A DNA stretch of 64,000 bases from Adineta vaga (taxonomy: Eukaryota; Rotifera): contig CP075493.1 in assembly GCA_021613535.1 (NCBI GenBank), positions 2,542,001 through 2,606,000 of the forward strand. Reading direction: 5' to 3'. Below are positions 10,661-22,626 of this stretch, one piece after another (within the stretch, counting starts at the first letter, position 1; every line of letters starts with the position of its first letter). A model generated the notes under the pieces. The model did not search any database. It saw only the letters and a program-made list of their open reading frames with translations, and had not been told where the DNA came from. Made by a program: the position numbers and the translations under genes.

Positions 10661-11975
10661 TCATACTTTTACTTGTTGATTTGTTTCAGCAAAATATCTA
10701 TGTATGTCATCATACCAAATACGATCTCTGTTCGTATTCAATTGATAACATAGTTCACAAAACCGAAATGGTTCGAGATCTCGACCTAGATAACGTGTTT
10801 CATAGTTCATTCTCCATCGATGATACTTTTCATATTCGACTACGTTTGTAGCTACGTGATCTAAGTGTTGGGCGAGTGTCTGTGCATTCAAATAGTCTTG
10901 TGCATAAATAAAGGAATGTGGAGGCACAATTCGTTCATAATCTTGACGTTTCGGACCGAGTACAATCGGTATGATACCATGAGACAATGATCGCCAGAAT
11001 TTCTCTGTAATATAATCGAATCTCAATGTTGTCGACTCGAATGCCAAATAGAATTTAGCTGTCGCAAGTTGCTCGAGTTCACAGTCTGAACTACGTATAC
11101 ACTTGGAAGAATTCGCCGTTTGATGATCAATACATTTGCCAAAAGCTGAAATTAGATAGTGCTCTCTGAGTTCTTCATAGTATCGAAGACGTTCTTTTGG
11201 TCGACAATTACTAACAAACCTTAGAAGAAAATTGCCGACCGTCATGTTGACTACATTGAGAATCGAACACTTACCAAATAGCTTGATTACGTCGTCGATG
11301 ATAATTGTCATAAATCCATTGATTGAATGTCACTTGACTGAGCGGTTCATTCCTTCGAAAAGTAATTCCATAGGCACCCACGCTAATTTCCGAATTGGAA
11401 CGATAGCTGATTGTCCAATTAAAGAACAGTCGATTGAACATCGGTGAAGGTGCAAATGGTTCATCGTGCCATAACATCCATATTTGATTTGGATTTCGAC
11501 TTGTTCTCAAATTGAATAGACCCGTATAATTCACTGTGCTACTACAATGTGCTACTATGGCATCAACTTGATTAATCAAAGAAGAATTACATGTAAAATA
11601 ACAATTGCGAAAAGGACAAGTAGGAATAAAGACTTGTGTATGGTCTAATCGCCGACAAAATTGACGATATCTTGTGTACTCATAAATTAAAAACGAGCTT
11701 TTGTTTGGTGATTTGGCGAATGCATGGCGTTGTGTAACCTTGAAAGAAGATTGTTTCATTAGTTGTTTTTTCCATTCAAAATATTGTTGAACACTTTGTT
11801 GACTTGTTCGATCGAATGAAAAGAAACTATTGGTTATATCTGGTTTTGCAGACGGTTGTTCACATAGTTGTTTGTTGGTGGAGTAGAGCTTGAATAACAA
11901 GCCGTTGATAATAAGAAAAAGACACACATAAATGCATGGCTGACAAAAACGTTTAAAAAAAACAAATCGAATCAT
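10661..11975 (-). CDS. alpha-1,3-fucosyltransferase, GT10 family
   Basis: Two exons on the minus strand, 11975-11275 and 11219-10661, with a 55-bp intron. Joined they give 419 residues and restore the family's AIWFVSNC junction. It is a type II Golgi protein: a short basic cytosolic tail, a membrane anchor at about residues 12-31 (CIYVCLFLIINGLLF), a stem, then the catalytic domain. The diagnostic GT10 block is intact: FYLAFESTTLRFDYITEKFW, then SLSHGIIPIVLGP, followed by PPHSFIYAQDY. The enzyme transfers fucose from GDP-fucose to N-acetylglucosamine-containing glycans. Cysteines near the C-terminus (FRFCELCYQL) match the conserved CxxC of the family. It stands as an intact gene within a stretch of broken ones. 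Confidence 0.93.
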
Positions 11976-12166
11976 AGAATTGCCAAGGTGAAGACGACGA
12001 AGACGTCAAACGCACAATAGATTATGATCTGAAAAATGGACAGTACAACCTACTACTGTATGACTAGTATATATTCAAAAGACGTGTCAATTACGATTTT
12101 TTCAAGTCAAATCATCGACTCAGAATAAAAAGCTCGCAGTTGATAAAAAACCTAGGTGTCTGATCT

Positions 12167-12346
12167 ATGGAGAGCTATCAATCAGTAGAATTTTCTCTAA
12201 AATTCCAGTTAAAAAATATCGTTTTTGTCGGCAATATTGAAAGCACAAAAGCTATCCTAAAACTTCCAAAAAACATCGAAACTGTTCGTTTGTTTTCGAA
12301 TATTAATATTGCGGAAGGAGAGTATCCTTTTGATCTGAAATATTGA
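12167..12346 (+). pseudogene. short unrecognised coding-like frame
   Basis: A 59-codon frame from ATG with protein-like composition (an LKNIVFVGN segment, then ILKLPKNIETVRLF, which has a leucine-rich-repeat feel). It ends at TGA and has no visible neighbour exon. It may be a relic of an LRR-type gene or chance. No function is assigned. Confidence 0.2.
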
Positions 12347-13203
12347 TCGTTAGTACAGGTATGTCATATCGAACACTATAATTACGACGACACAATAATT
12401 TCTCTGATTACCTCTTCTATATCGTTCTATCGTTCTTCTCTCTCTATCTTTTGGTACTCCTCCCCTATTTCTTCCTGTTCTCTCTGTATCGGATGTTCGC
12501 ATATAAAAACGCGTTTTGTATGTAAGAACGTTGAGAGTGTCGACATAAGGAAGTCGACTAAAGCGCAATACCAACTGCTCTAGATTCTCTTGTATCATAA
12601 ATCGTCACAATAATAATTGAAAAAAGATAAGTATAACTCTAGACAAAAACTCGTATATTTTATGAACTTTTTTCTCACTTCGTTATGTTCTGTGGTCTGC
12701 AGAAACTGTGAACACGAAAACAACTTACTACTGGATATACCTGCTCATTGATTGTGGAAATATTTCTATTTAGTCGTAAATATGAACAGCTCATGACATT
12801 CTGACTAAACTCCGATTGAAGTTATCGTTGACTTACGTCGTTCGGTGCAAATACTCTACAAGATTACTTATCGAAAGCGTATTGCTTATAACAAGCATGC
12901 ATTTTCTAGATATTCGTAGATGAATTTTTTATTTCTTCCTTACGTATTCGTTATTGAATATATTTCAGATGAGGTAAGCATACGCTCGACTCAATAATTA
13001 AGTTGCCATATTTCAATAGCTGAGAAAATAAAAACAGAGTCGATATTTAATCAAAGTAGTCTCTACTCATGAATCACTTGTTTTTATGGCATTAGTGAAT
13101 TTTAATATAAAGAAGGATGAAAAAAAATACAAGAAGAAAGCCGACGCGAACAATTTCAATAAACGTTCACCCAAGGGGGAAAAAGCGAATTATTAATTAG
13201 ATT

Positions 13204-13523
13204 TGATTATAATTGATTAGGAATGATTCGAGAGTTGAACAAGTGATTTCTATTATTTCAGGTAACTATAATTCTTTACCTGCATTAAAAGTGCAGAACA
13301 AAATCAGTGACTTTAACAGGTTTGTAAGCTGTTTTGTCATCAAAAGCTGTTATCTCTGTCAAAAGGTTCTGAAAGCTCTACCTAAAGTCTTTTGTAATAT
13401 TTTTTTAATTTCTGTATTTGAATAAGATATTATTGAAGATGCCAACAACTTTATGTATTTATTATATCAAGATGAATTTCATACAAAACAAGAGAATGAA
13501 TTAATTATTGTTTTGATGTTTGA
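13204..13523 (+). pseudogene. two coding-like fragments
   Basis: A frame from 13213 (RNDSRVEQVISIISGNYNSL and on) and a second at ~13430-13523 (DIIEDANNFMYLLYQDEF and on to a stop) both have normal amino-acid composition, and an AAG lies between them. They could be exons of one decayed gene. The family is not recognised. Confidence 0.22.
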
Positions 13524-15465
13524 ATAACTCGTGTCAATCGATCGGTACACAAGCTATTACTGTCTTGTGTCAGAAGATAACACGCAGTAGATTTGTGTAA
13601 AAACTTATTCGTGTCATTGATTTTGATCTTAAAATATGTTCTCTCCCGATCAACAGGCACTTTATCTTTAATATTAAAACCAAGAAAAATAAAATTTTAG
13701 AAACATGTGAACAAGTAAATTATATCCGATATAGTCAGATATATGAATAAATTACTTGTTGAAACTGTACGAATAGTTCGACAGAGAAATATTATAATAC
13801 TTGAAATATGACCAAAGAAAAAGATTTATATGCAGAAATGTAAGATTTGATGAACTAAAGTTTGGGGATGGACGCATATCCACCAGCACCACCATCTGAA
13901 AAAGCAGTATTATTACTTATATTGCTATTCATCTATACTCGTAGATATGTTGTAAATATGAAAATAATAACGAATATTTCTCATTATTCATTATCACAAA
14001 TCGCTGATTTAAACAAAACCTGTTATTTTTTTAAAAGATAACAATGATCTATCTTTATAATTAAATTTGTTTATAATAAGTTGATTCCGGAAAATCTCGA
14101 CTTGCTGATCAAATACAAAAATGTTTTTGAATTTTTCTGTGTTTTGACATATCAGACATTTTTACCCTCGATAAACTTCTTCGGTTATTTGTGACAGATG
14201 TTGATTAAAGAATAATTAATATCCGTTTTGACTTTTGATTTTTGACTGATGAAATTTTTTAATGCGAATGTTCGGGTAGTTAGATATTTTTCGGTGTTGA
14301 GTTGTGTACTATAATGAGATTTTTTCGGGTTGAATAAGCTGCCTATCACAAATTTGATAGAGGTTTGTGTAAATAATGCGATCCAATGTATTATATGTTG
14401 ACCGATTGTATAGAGCAAAACTGGATAAGTGAAATGATTAGTGGAAAATATGGTAAGGAAAAAAGTAGGAAGAGTGGAGAAGTCGGTTCGTGCAGGGAGC
14501 AACATCCTGGAGGGATGTCGACGAACGACTAGCCAGTTAGCTGTATATTCAATAGAAATTTGGCTTTATTGCGGCTAGTTAAAGATATTTGAGAATGACT
14601 GAGGTTAATTAAATTTGGTTATCATAAAATATTATACAGCTATCATTCGATTAAGAAAATGTTATTGGAACTTGATGCTATCAGATGTGTTAGGATACGT
14701 AATATTTTATTATGAAATTAAGATTATGACACTCAGATTTCAGTTAGTCAGCTTTTTTGAAATCTTGTTCCACCTAAAAAGGATAAACTTGCATTTACGT
14801 ATATAGATACATTCAATCGAGAGTATGCGAGTGACAACTATGAGTGTTACTTGTTCTTCCATAAATCTGCAAAATTTTTTCAGCTGGAATAAATGTTAAA
14901 AGATAGGAAGAATAATATTTCAACAGAGTAAGAACGACGATACTTTTTTTATTGATCTGATTAGCTAGAAGTGCCAAAATATATGTTGATCTTAAGGCAG
15001 AAGACAAAGAAGATTGATATCTCATATAAGTATTTATATTTTATGAATAGGACAAGAAACACCATTCAGTGCATCCTAAAAAATGACGTATTTTACCGCA
15101 CTATAAAAGAAATTCCATGGACCTCTCAAAAGAATCGAAAAATATCCAAAGCCTAAAAAGAAGAGTGATAATATAGAAGACTCTTAAAAGATTTCGTCGA
15201 TTTTTTATTGCGTATATATCTTTGAACTTTTCTTCGAGATGCGACATGACGAGCACTACAAAAACTATGTAGTTGAATTTCTTTTGAGGAATTATAAGGA
15301 GATCGTTTAGACTTTAAGTAAACAATTCCTCCGTACCAGGTTGCATTTTTCTCATGTAACCTGGAAATAGATTCATGAAGCTCTTGTAGAACTTTTAACG
15401 GCATAAATTTTTAACAAAGATTCAATATTTTATCATCCTTGAAATCAAGGTATATGAAAAATAGA

Positions 15466-15780
15466 AAGATTTTCGAAAAAATCCTCATCCATTTCGTGAA
15501 GAAGATATCGAAGCGTTACAAAAGTTAACATGTGCAAAAGTTTTTTTCCATATTTCACTCACGAATGAAAGGAGAAGGACAGATTGATGAATTACCTAGA
15601 GATTATCTTTAAGAGTGTACTTAACAACAAATTGAAAATTATTATAAAGATTGTCTCGAAGAATATTCTAATTAATCATAACAAGAATGTTTTAGAAACA
15701 AAAACGAATTTTTTATGATTAAATCTTGTTCATTTATATTTATCGATTCAAATAACTTTCCTTAACTAATTCTTTTTTTT
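15466..15780 (+). pseudogene. decayed gene relic with in-frame TAA codons
   Basis: The frame from ~15466 reads as protein (NPHPFREEDIEALQKLTCAK and on), then shifts near 15570 into a frame reading GEGQIDELPRDYL followed by YYKDCLEEYSN. That second frame is interrupted by TAA four or five times, at places where glutamine would look natural next to other Gln codons. The pattern fits a gene that decayed by CAA-to-TAA changes plus an indel. The family is not recognised. Confidence 0.3.
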
Positions 15781-16618
15781 TCACATTTTTTGTCAATGGA
15801 TTATTTCTTCGATACGTAGGAAAAGGTTTCTAGTGTCGTCTAATGATATCTCGAAAGATTTTCTGTAGAAAAAAACAATTTTTCAAATTACTATATTCTT
15901 TCAAATAAAAAGCTTTTAAATATGATAATCTACCGAATGAACTTTTATTTAGTAGATAATTATTGATATCAATGTCTTATTAGTCTTGAATCAATTAGAT
16001 TATATAGATAAGTTCGATACACCTACATTCATCAAGATATTTCAGAGTAAGCAAAATTAAACGAATGTTATCTTTGATTGATTGACAATGCGTCTGCTGT
16101 ATGTTGATAGAAATTTTATCGAGTAGAAAAAATAGATTAAAAAAATTCAGATTTTCTGGACTTATGATAGCAACAGTATTCATTAGTTTCCTCAGATATG
16201 CAAGAAGAAAGAACTCTAAACATCATTTTGTTAAGTCTTCTAAATGATCTTTTATTAGTCGAAAACACTAAAACATAATCAACATATGTTAACTATTGTT
16301 TATTATTCCAGAGTGTTACAACGACTAAGAGGCATAGTTGCGTTAATGATCTTGACTGTTATTATCATCATTAAGTTTGATAAATGAAACGAAACATTAG
16401 TTGACAAGTCCATTCATACGAGTAAGATTGCCTTTTTTCAATATTTATTATTCTGTTTTGGTGTCGAAAAAAAGAAGAGAAAGAAAACAACAAGTAACGA
16501 TAGATACAATGAAAATATTCGATGTGATGATTTACTGTTCTTATCTATCAGCACGGTAAGACATAGTACTAATAACAACAACATCTGCCCTACTCTTATC
16601 CTTCGTTCTTGTTGATAG

Positions 16619-19600
16619 CAAACCGTTCTTGTCAAGAAAAGCTTGAAATAGCTTGCCCATGTTTTTCTTTGTTTCCAAGAAATATATTTTCTCAAATATG
16701 TCATAACGACGCGCGTTTATACACATCAAATGAGTCCTATATTCTTTTGGGTACAATCCTATTAGGTTACAGTACAATTCTGCAAGATGGTGAGTTGTGA
16801 TAATGAAATGAAACACGAGTTACTCTTTTGTTTTAATTTTCTTATTTAGACTAACACACCATATTTAGTTACACATTTTATGGTTAGTGGAGCTGAAAAA
16901 TGTTTGGGCGATTATCATTACATACGAAATACTATTGATACAGTTAGTTGAAACGCATGTAACATTTGAACAATGATATGACATATCTATTTGTATGACT
17001 GTAGATTCAAGGACAAGAAGAACAATTAAATCGTATTTTACGTATGTTAAATCAAGATGACGCATCTCTCCATTGGCATATTGATACAACTGCGGAACGA
17101 TCGCGATTAAATTCACGATCGTATAATTTTGATCGATCATGTTTACCAGGAAATATTGCTTATTTACGTCTTCGAGAGAGAGAACAGCAAGATTTGAAAA
17201 AACGATCAACATCAATGTATTCAAATCCTCGTCCTTACGAACGTCGACGACGAATAAGTGAACTAGGTAATAATTCTCTCATGTCGAAGTATACTACTCG
17301 ACAGAATCTAGGAGAACAAAGTACTAATTCACCATGGTCGAATTCTATCATTCGACAACGCGTAAGTGAACAGGATACTGACTTTGTCATGTCGAAGTTT
17401 GCAACTCGACAGCAAAGGCGAGACGAAAGCACTGATTCTTTAGTTTCAAATTCTGCCCTCGCTCGACAAAGAATCAGTTCACAAGCGACTGATTCTTTGT
17501 TATATGATACTAAAACTCGACGACGAACAAAAGAGCAAGAAATTGATGATCTGTTGTCAAATTCTACTTCTCGACAAAACATCAATGAACAAGATACTGA
17601 TCCTCTATCATCAAATTCTACGACTCGAAAACGAATCAATGAACAAAACAATGGATCTCTCAAGTCTAACTTGACTACTCAACAAGGAAATAATGAACAA
17701 GGTTCTGATCCTCTTCTGTCAGCTTGTATTACTCAACAAAAAAATAGCAAACAAGGTAAGGCTCCGTCGTCATCAAAATCGATTACTCAACAGGGAAGTG
17801 ATGAACCTGGTTCTGACCCTCTTCTATCGGATTCTATTATTCAACAAAAAAATAGCAAACAAGACAATGTTGCACTGTCATCAAAATCTACTATTCAACA
17901 GCAAAAGAATGAACCAAGCACTGATTCTCTACTATCAAAAGCTGCTACGGAACAACGTGCTTTAGTCAAAGACGATGCAAACAAAAAAATCAAAGAAATA
18001 TCTACTAAAGAAATATCAGTTGAGGCTGATAAAAAACAAGAACAAGATTCAGAGGTAAAAAATCGAGAAACAAAACCATCAAATACTAAATCAAAAGGTA
18101 TGTACAGGATGTTGAAAAAAACGGCACACAAGCACATTCATCTTGTATTTGAATTCACACCGACCTGTTCACTTGTTGTTTTATATTTTCGATAATATCA
18201 CCTACATTGTTTTTAACGATTTGATTCTCTAATCTTTTCATTACATTAAAAATCATTATTTCATTTCTTATAGGATCAAATCAAGCTGATGACGATGATA
18301 AAAATCTTAAATTTCAAGTTAACAATTCGGTATCATTTACTACTCATTATGAAGAACGTTCATCATCATCTAAGAAGAATCCGGAAGATCAAGATTCTCT
18401 TGGTTTTCTTGTTTGTGAATGGTCAACACCGAAATCATCATCTACTGTGGATTATTATACTATTGAACGTCAATTCGGAAATGAAGAATGGTTACCTTAT
18501 GGAGAGAAAATCGATAACGTAGAGAACCGTACAGAATTAGGTCTTTCATCATTACTTTCGGATCAAACAAATGAAAATACTCCATCGAGTTTTCGTCTAA
18601 AAGCTCATCTTAAGACTGGAAAAACATGGACAAGTAAACCAACCGATGAAATAAATATAGATTCATTAGCCAGTGGTCGATTTATAAAACCTGATGTTGA
18701 AATTCTTTCACCTAAATCTGTTCAATTAACATGGGAACCTAAAGGTGATGAAAAAGCAACGAAATATATTATTGAAAAGAAAGAAATACAAGAAAAACAA
18801 TGGAAAAAAGTTTCGAAAGTTTCATTATTACAAGGTGTAGCTCAAGTTAATGATTTAATCGATGCTGAACAATGTCAATTTCGTTTAGTACCATCAAAAA
18901 CAGGTAAGATCAAGTTCAATAATATCTTTATCCTCGAGAAAAATTTCATCTATTTTATTCTATATAGAAGATGAAAATGAATCAGACTTATTAACCGTAC
19001 AAAATGTTAATGAATGGCTTAGTTCATTACATCTCGAACCAATGTCAGCAAATATCGTTGATATTGATATATCAGAAGAAGGTTTCAAACAATTTGATCA
19101 ATATAAAGTTGAATATGCAGCAATAGATCAACCAAATGAATGGAAACAAGTATGTTTCTAAAGAATATAAGAAGTCGAATGAAAAAAAACAACTAATCCA
19201 ATGTTTTTTTCCAGGTTTCAAATATCACCCGTGAAGCTCCTCATTTAACAGTTGATAAATTAAAAGCAGGAGTTGATTATAAATTTCGATTAACGCCAAT
19301 TTTACGTGGTTCAATAACACCAATCAAAGATGCTCTTTCATCTCAACTTTCACTTGTTCTCGATGTCAAAATGCCATTAACACGCAAAGGACGATGTTCG
19401 TTTTCAATTTTGTTTATCTATCTGATTTTCTTTTTCAAATTTTAGTAATGAAAAATGAAATTAAATCAACTGCACCTCCAACACAATTTGCTGTTCATCA
19501 AACAGATCCTAAAACTGTTTTTATCGAAGCTATTCTTCCATCAAATAAACCTGCTCTATTTGATGATATTTTTGATGTTTATTCAAAGAAAGATATTCTC

Positions 19601-20954
19601 GATGATGATTGGGTCAAAGTATGTAGATAAATTTACTCGACTGTTTTTCAATTTCTTCAAATACTTTTTTCAAAGGTCGGAACAATAGATAAAGATCATT
19701 TGAGTATGACAGTAAAGAATCTTTCAGAAAATACAGCATATACTTTTAAAATTCATAATCAATCAACACCATTATCAGATGATCAGACTAATATCGTACA
19801 AGAATTTAACTTTGAAACAGCATCAGGTAAGAGAATTTGTTCTGTCGAAATATAGTCAAGAGTTTTCTATCAATATTTTAGTTAAACTTTATGATCCATC
19901 GATATTTTTGGAAAAAGTTGAACAAACTCTCGAAAATGTTGTTAATGGAGTAATGCAAGCAGGTAGGATCATGTCTGAAAATCTTCCAAGTAGAAATATC
20001 GAACTAGTTTTGTGACATAGAAAGAAAAGCTTGATAATTGTTTGGAAATGTCAGACTTGATGTACGAATGATGATTGATGACATGTACCAAATTGTTATG
20101 AAAGGCATGTCTAATAGAATTAGTTTAAGATCATTGATCCGATTGTTTATAAAAGAAAACAAATGAAAGAAAAATATTCTTGTATTTTTACAGATGCTTT
20201 GACATTCGGAAGAAGATTTATTATAAACAACATAATTAAGTTAGTATGGCGACTGTAAAATGTTTCAATCCAACGATATTTAATGAATATTCTCTTCATT
20301 GATAAAAAAAGAAACGTTCATTTATATATGTAAACTTAGAACTAGAACACATAAGATAGTTAAATATCAAGAACTTAAGTAACTAAATCTAATTATTAGA
20401 GATTGTGAAAAGCGAAATATAAAACCTGAATTTCAAATAATAAGAAGATTAATTTTCTTCTATATTTAGCTGCTGGCCATCAAACAGTTGAAGATCCAGT
20501 AAATCTTAGTTTGAATGATGTTATACGAAAACTTTTTCGTGATGAAAATCTTGTACCTAATGAACAATATGGTTTTGATACATTAGCATTGAGTGAAGAT
20601 TTACAATTATTTCATGGTCCAAAACAAATGATGTTACAAGAATTAAATGAGAATAAAACAACTGAATTTTTGAAACAAGATGGAGAAATTATTATTCATA
20701 ATTATCGACAAACATCACGAGAACAACAACCTGTAATTGTTCGAGAAGAAAATGGTAATACACGTATTGGAAATATTGATGGTGATGTTATTGTACGAAA
20801 TGTAATTACAGATGTTTTATTAACAAATGAAGACAAACGTAATCAATTATCGATGAATATTGTTGGACAAGCTTTTCTAAAACGTGTCCAAGGAACATTA
20901 ATTGCATCGAAATTTAAAGGAATTATTGTTGTGAAAAATGTAGATAAACCATAA
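16619..20954 (+). CDS. fibronectin type III protein with 18-residue tandem repeats
   Basis: Exons, all in phase: 16619-16789 (tentative first seen), 16869-16942, 17005-18097, 18274-18903, 18968-19149, 19215-19395, 19446-19618, 19676-19826, 19882-19962 and 20470-20954. The true start codon is not located and at least one 5' exon is probably missing. After a basic segment come 13 degenerate 18-residue repeats (17257-17961), then a Lys/Glu-rich linker. About four fibronectin-III folds follow, seen from strands such as FLVCEWSTP, VDYYTIERQF, VQLTWEPKGDEKATKYIIEKKE, VDYKFRLTPI and AYTFKIHN. The last exon encodes ~160 residues of a different domain (VNLSLNDVIRKLF to the end), rich in beta strands and unrecognised. 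The intron at 19396 uses a GTTCGT donor. FN3 arrays of this type occur in cytoskeletal or giant muscle proteins; no kinase or Ig domain is seen. Function unknown. Confidence 0.7.
17257..17961 (+). repeat. 13 tandem 54-bp coding repeats
   Basis: The segment encodes thirteen copies of an 18-residue unit; one copy has 19, giving exactly 235 codons. The consensus is roughly xEQxTDSLLSNSTTRQxx: an acidic start, DSLLS core, Ser/Thr patch and a basic/Gln end. Later copies alternate in two types, giving a 36-residue higher order. Copies differ at many positions, so the array is old and the 18-residue period is kept under constraint. It is likely disordered and phosphorylatable (inference). Confidence 0.85.
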
Positions 20955-21178
20955 GAAAAACAAGAAGTTCAATATATATTTGTTTTTCTTCTCCTTATTA
21001 TATTCTTCAGAAAAAATAATTCGAGTAGAGCTAGTAAAGTAAACAGTTCATTTAATATTATACAGACGTTAATAGTTTTAATCGAACTGTACTTGATTGA
21101 CCATTTTTGTCTTTTGATGAAGTAGATTCTGAATAAAACAAAAAAAAAGCTTAATACAAATTCAAGAACATCTTTCAT

Positions 21179-22626
21179 TTAATATCTACCACTTATTTTA
21201 AGTGTTTTCTTTTTTTGACCTATGAATGTCAAACAAAATTGTGAATTTATGAGAATATAAACAAGTGGATTAAAATAAATTGATGATTTAGCAAAGATTC
21301 CTATTTCAAAAGACGATAGAACGGATCATAACAAGAGAAAATCAACGTACCGGGTAAAGTTGCGCCTAATGGGGAAATTAATGTTGGAGAAAGAAAAGAT
21401 GAAATAAATACAACAACTGCATATGGTGTCCACGCAACGACAAATGTGACTAAACATAATAAGAAATATGCGTTCTTCATTATATTATTAAAGTTGGCTT
21501 CAGTTAATATCAGAGTGGTTTTTCATTATATAGATCAGAATTAATAAGCACGAAGCTTCATTAAATATTATACTTTAATTACATACTGACATGCACAACT
21601 ATCTGAAGATCATTGGGTAAAAGAATAAAATACTTACTAATTATAAGAAAAATAGACTTTGCTACGCGTTGTTCAATTTTATGCTTTCGACGAGTTCGAT
21701 TTAATATTGCAAATTTTTTCCATGACATAGTTTGTTTCGATACACAATGCACCTATAATATGAATAAAATTTTTGGGTAGAAGAACTTTTGCAAATACGC
21801 TTTCCTTACGTGAAGATATATCTTTGTATTGCAATACAACATAATACATAATGGTATGATATACGCAAAAGTAAACATCATTATATTGTAGCTAACAACA
21901 TTTATTGTTCGATCTTGCCAATGAATTGAACAAGATGTTAGTACACCTTCTAATGTATAATCATTCCTAAATAATTACAGAGTTTTTCGTAGAGTATATC
22001 TAGAGAATCGTGTTCATTACCAGCCAAAGACAGGTGCAATCGCCCAAAAGAAACTTCCTAAGATTGCTATAACTATCGATATATGAGCCGTTTGTGAATT
22101 GATATATTTGAATTTAGCTGATGTAACAATCATCCAATATCTTAACAGATCATCATTAACAAAAAAGAAAACAACATATATGTTATTTCATACCGATTCA
22201 ATGATAAAGCTGTTAATATATAGAGTCCAATCATTCCAACAAAATACGCCATAAAACCTTCAAAATAACATGGATATTTTCCATATAACCATCTAAATAT
22301 CAAGTAAAGCATTAACCAAAATTTTATTTTGTTTCTTACCGACAAGCTAAATTAGAAGTCATAGATAATGGAATTCCAAACAGAGCATGACTTAAATCTG
22401 CCGATGATAAAACAATCATAAATATATCAACTGGTGTTTGAGAGTGACTTTTTTTCAAAAGAGTATAAAGAATAATTCCATTAAGAAAAATACCAAAAAT
22501 GAATACTAAACATAGATAACCACCAATCCATTTCAATGTATAACAAGATGCTAAAGCAGGCCGTGTCCATTGATTGTCATTCAATGTTTGAACAGTATCA
22601 AACAAAAGCAAGGATTGATTCAACAT
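21179..22626 (-). CDS. opsin (rhodopsin-like photoreceptor GPCR)
   Basis: Seven exons on the minus strand: 22626-22340, 22292-22194, 22140-22021, 21966-21810, 21752-21638, 21449-21351, 21300-21179, coding 332 residues with every phase closing. Opsin marks: a retinal-binding lysine in helix 7 (GIFAKSSIYFNPLVY, matching Lys296 and NPxxY); the disulfide cysteine and glutamate at the start of helix 3 (WLYGKYPCYFEGF, aligning to Cys110 and Glu113); a second loop with YTLEGVLTSC, placing a Glu at 181 and Cys at 187; and helix 6 with FVVAWTPYA. The DRY motif reads NRY. It should bind retinal in a photoreceptor membrane. Glu at both 113 and 181 and the NRY make placement in the ciliary, rhabdomeric or group-4 class uncertain from sequence reading alone. 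Confidence 0.93.

Larger units (their letters stand above)
11976..16618. other. gene-poor region with decayed coding relics
   Basis: A 4.6-kb stretch without a complete gene. Three short segments keep coding-like composition (12167-12346, 13204-13523, 15466-15780; listed separately). Other ORFs of 60-110 codons on either strand show no family resemblance and no splice continuity. Some 16.3-16.6 kb sequence may hold the 5' end of the next gene. Confidence 0.4.

Noticed and set aside
14185-15404. Several minus-strand ORFs of 70-106 codons
   Set aside because: Composition and lack of splice continuity or family similarity suggest chance in AT-rich DNA.
16541-16816. 91-codon minus-strand ORF
   Set aside because: It overlaps the plus-strand exon that joins in phase to the FN3 gene; no recognisable protein.
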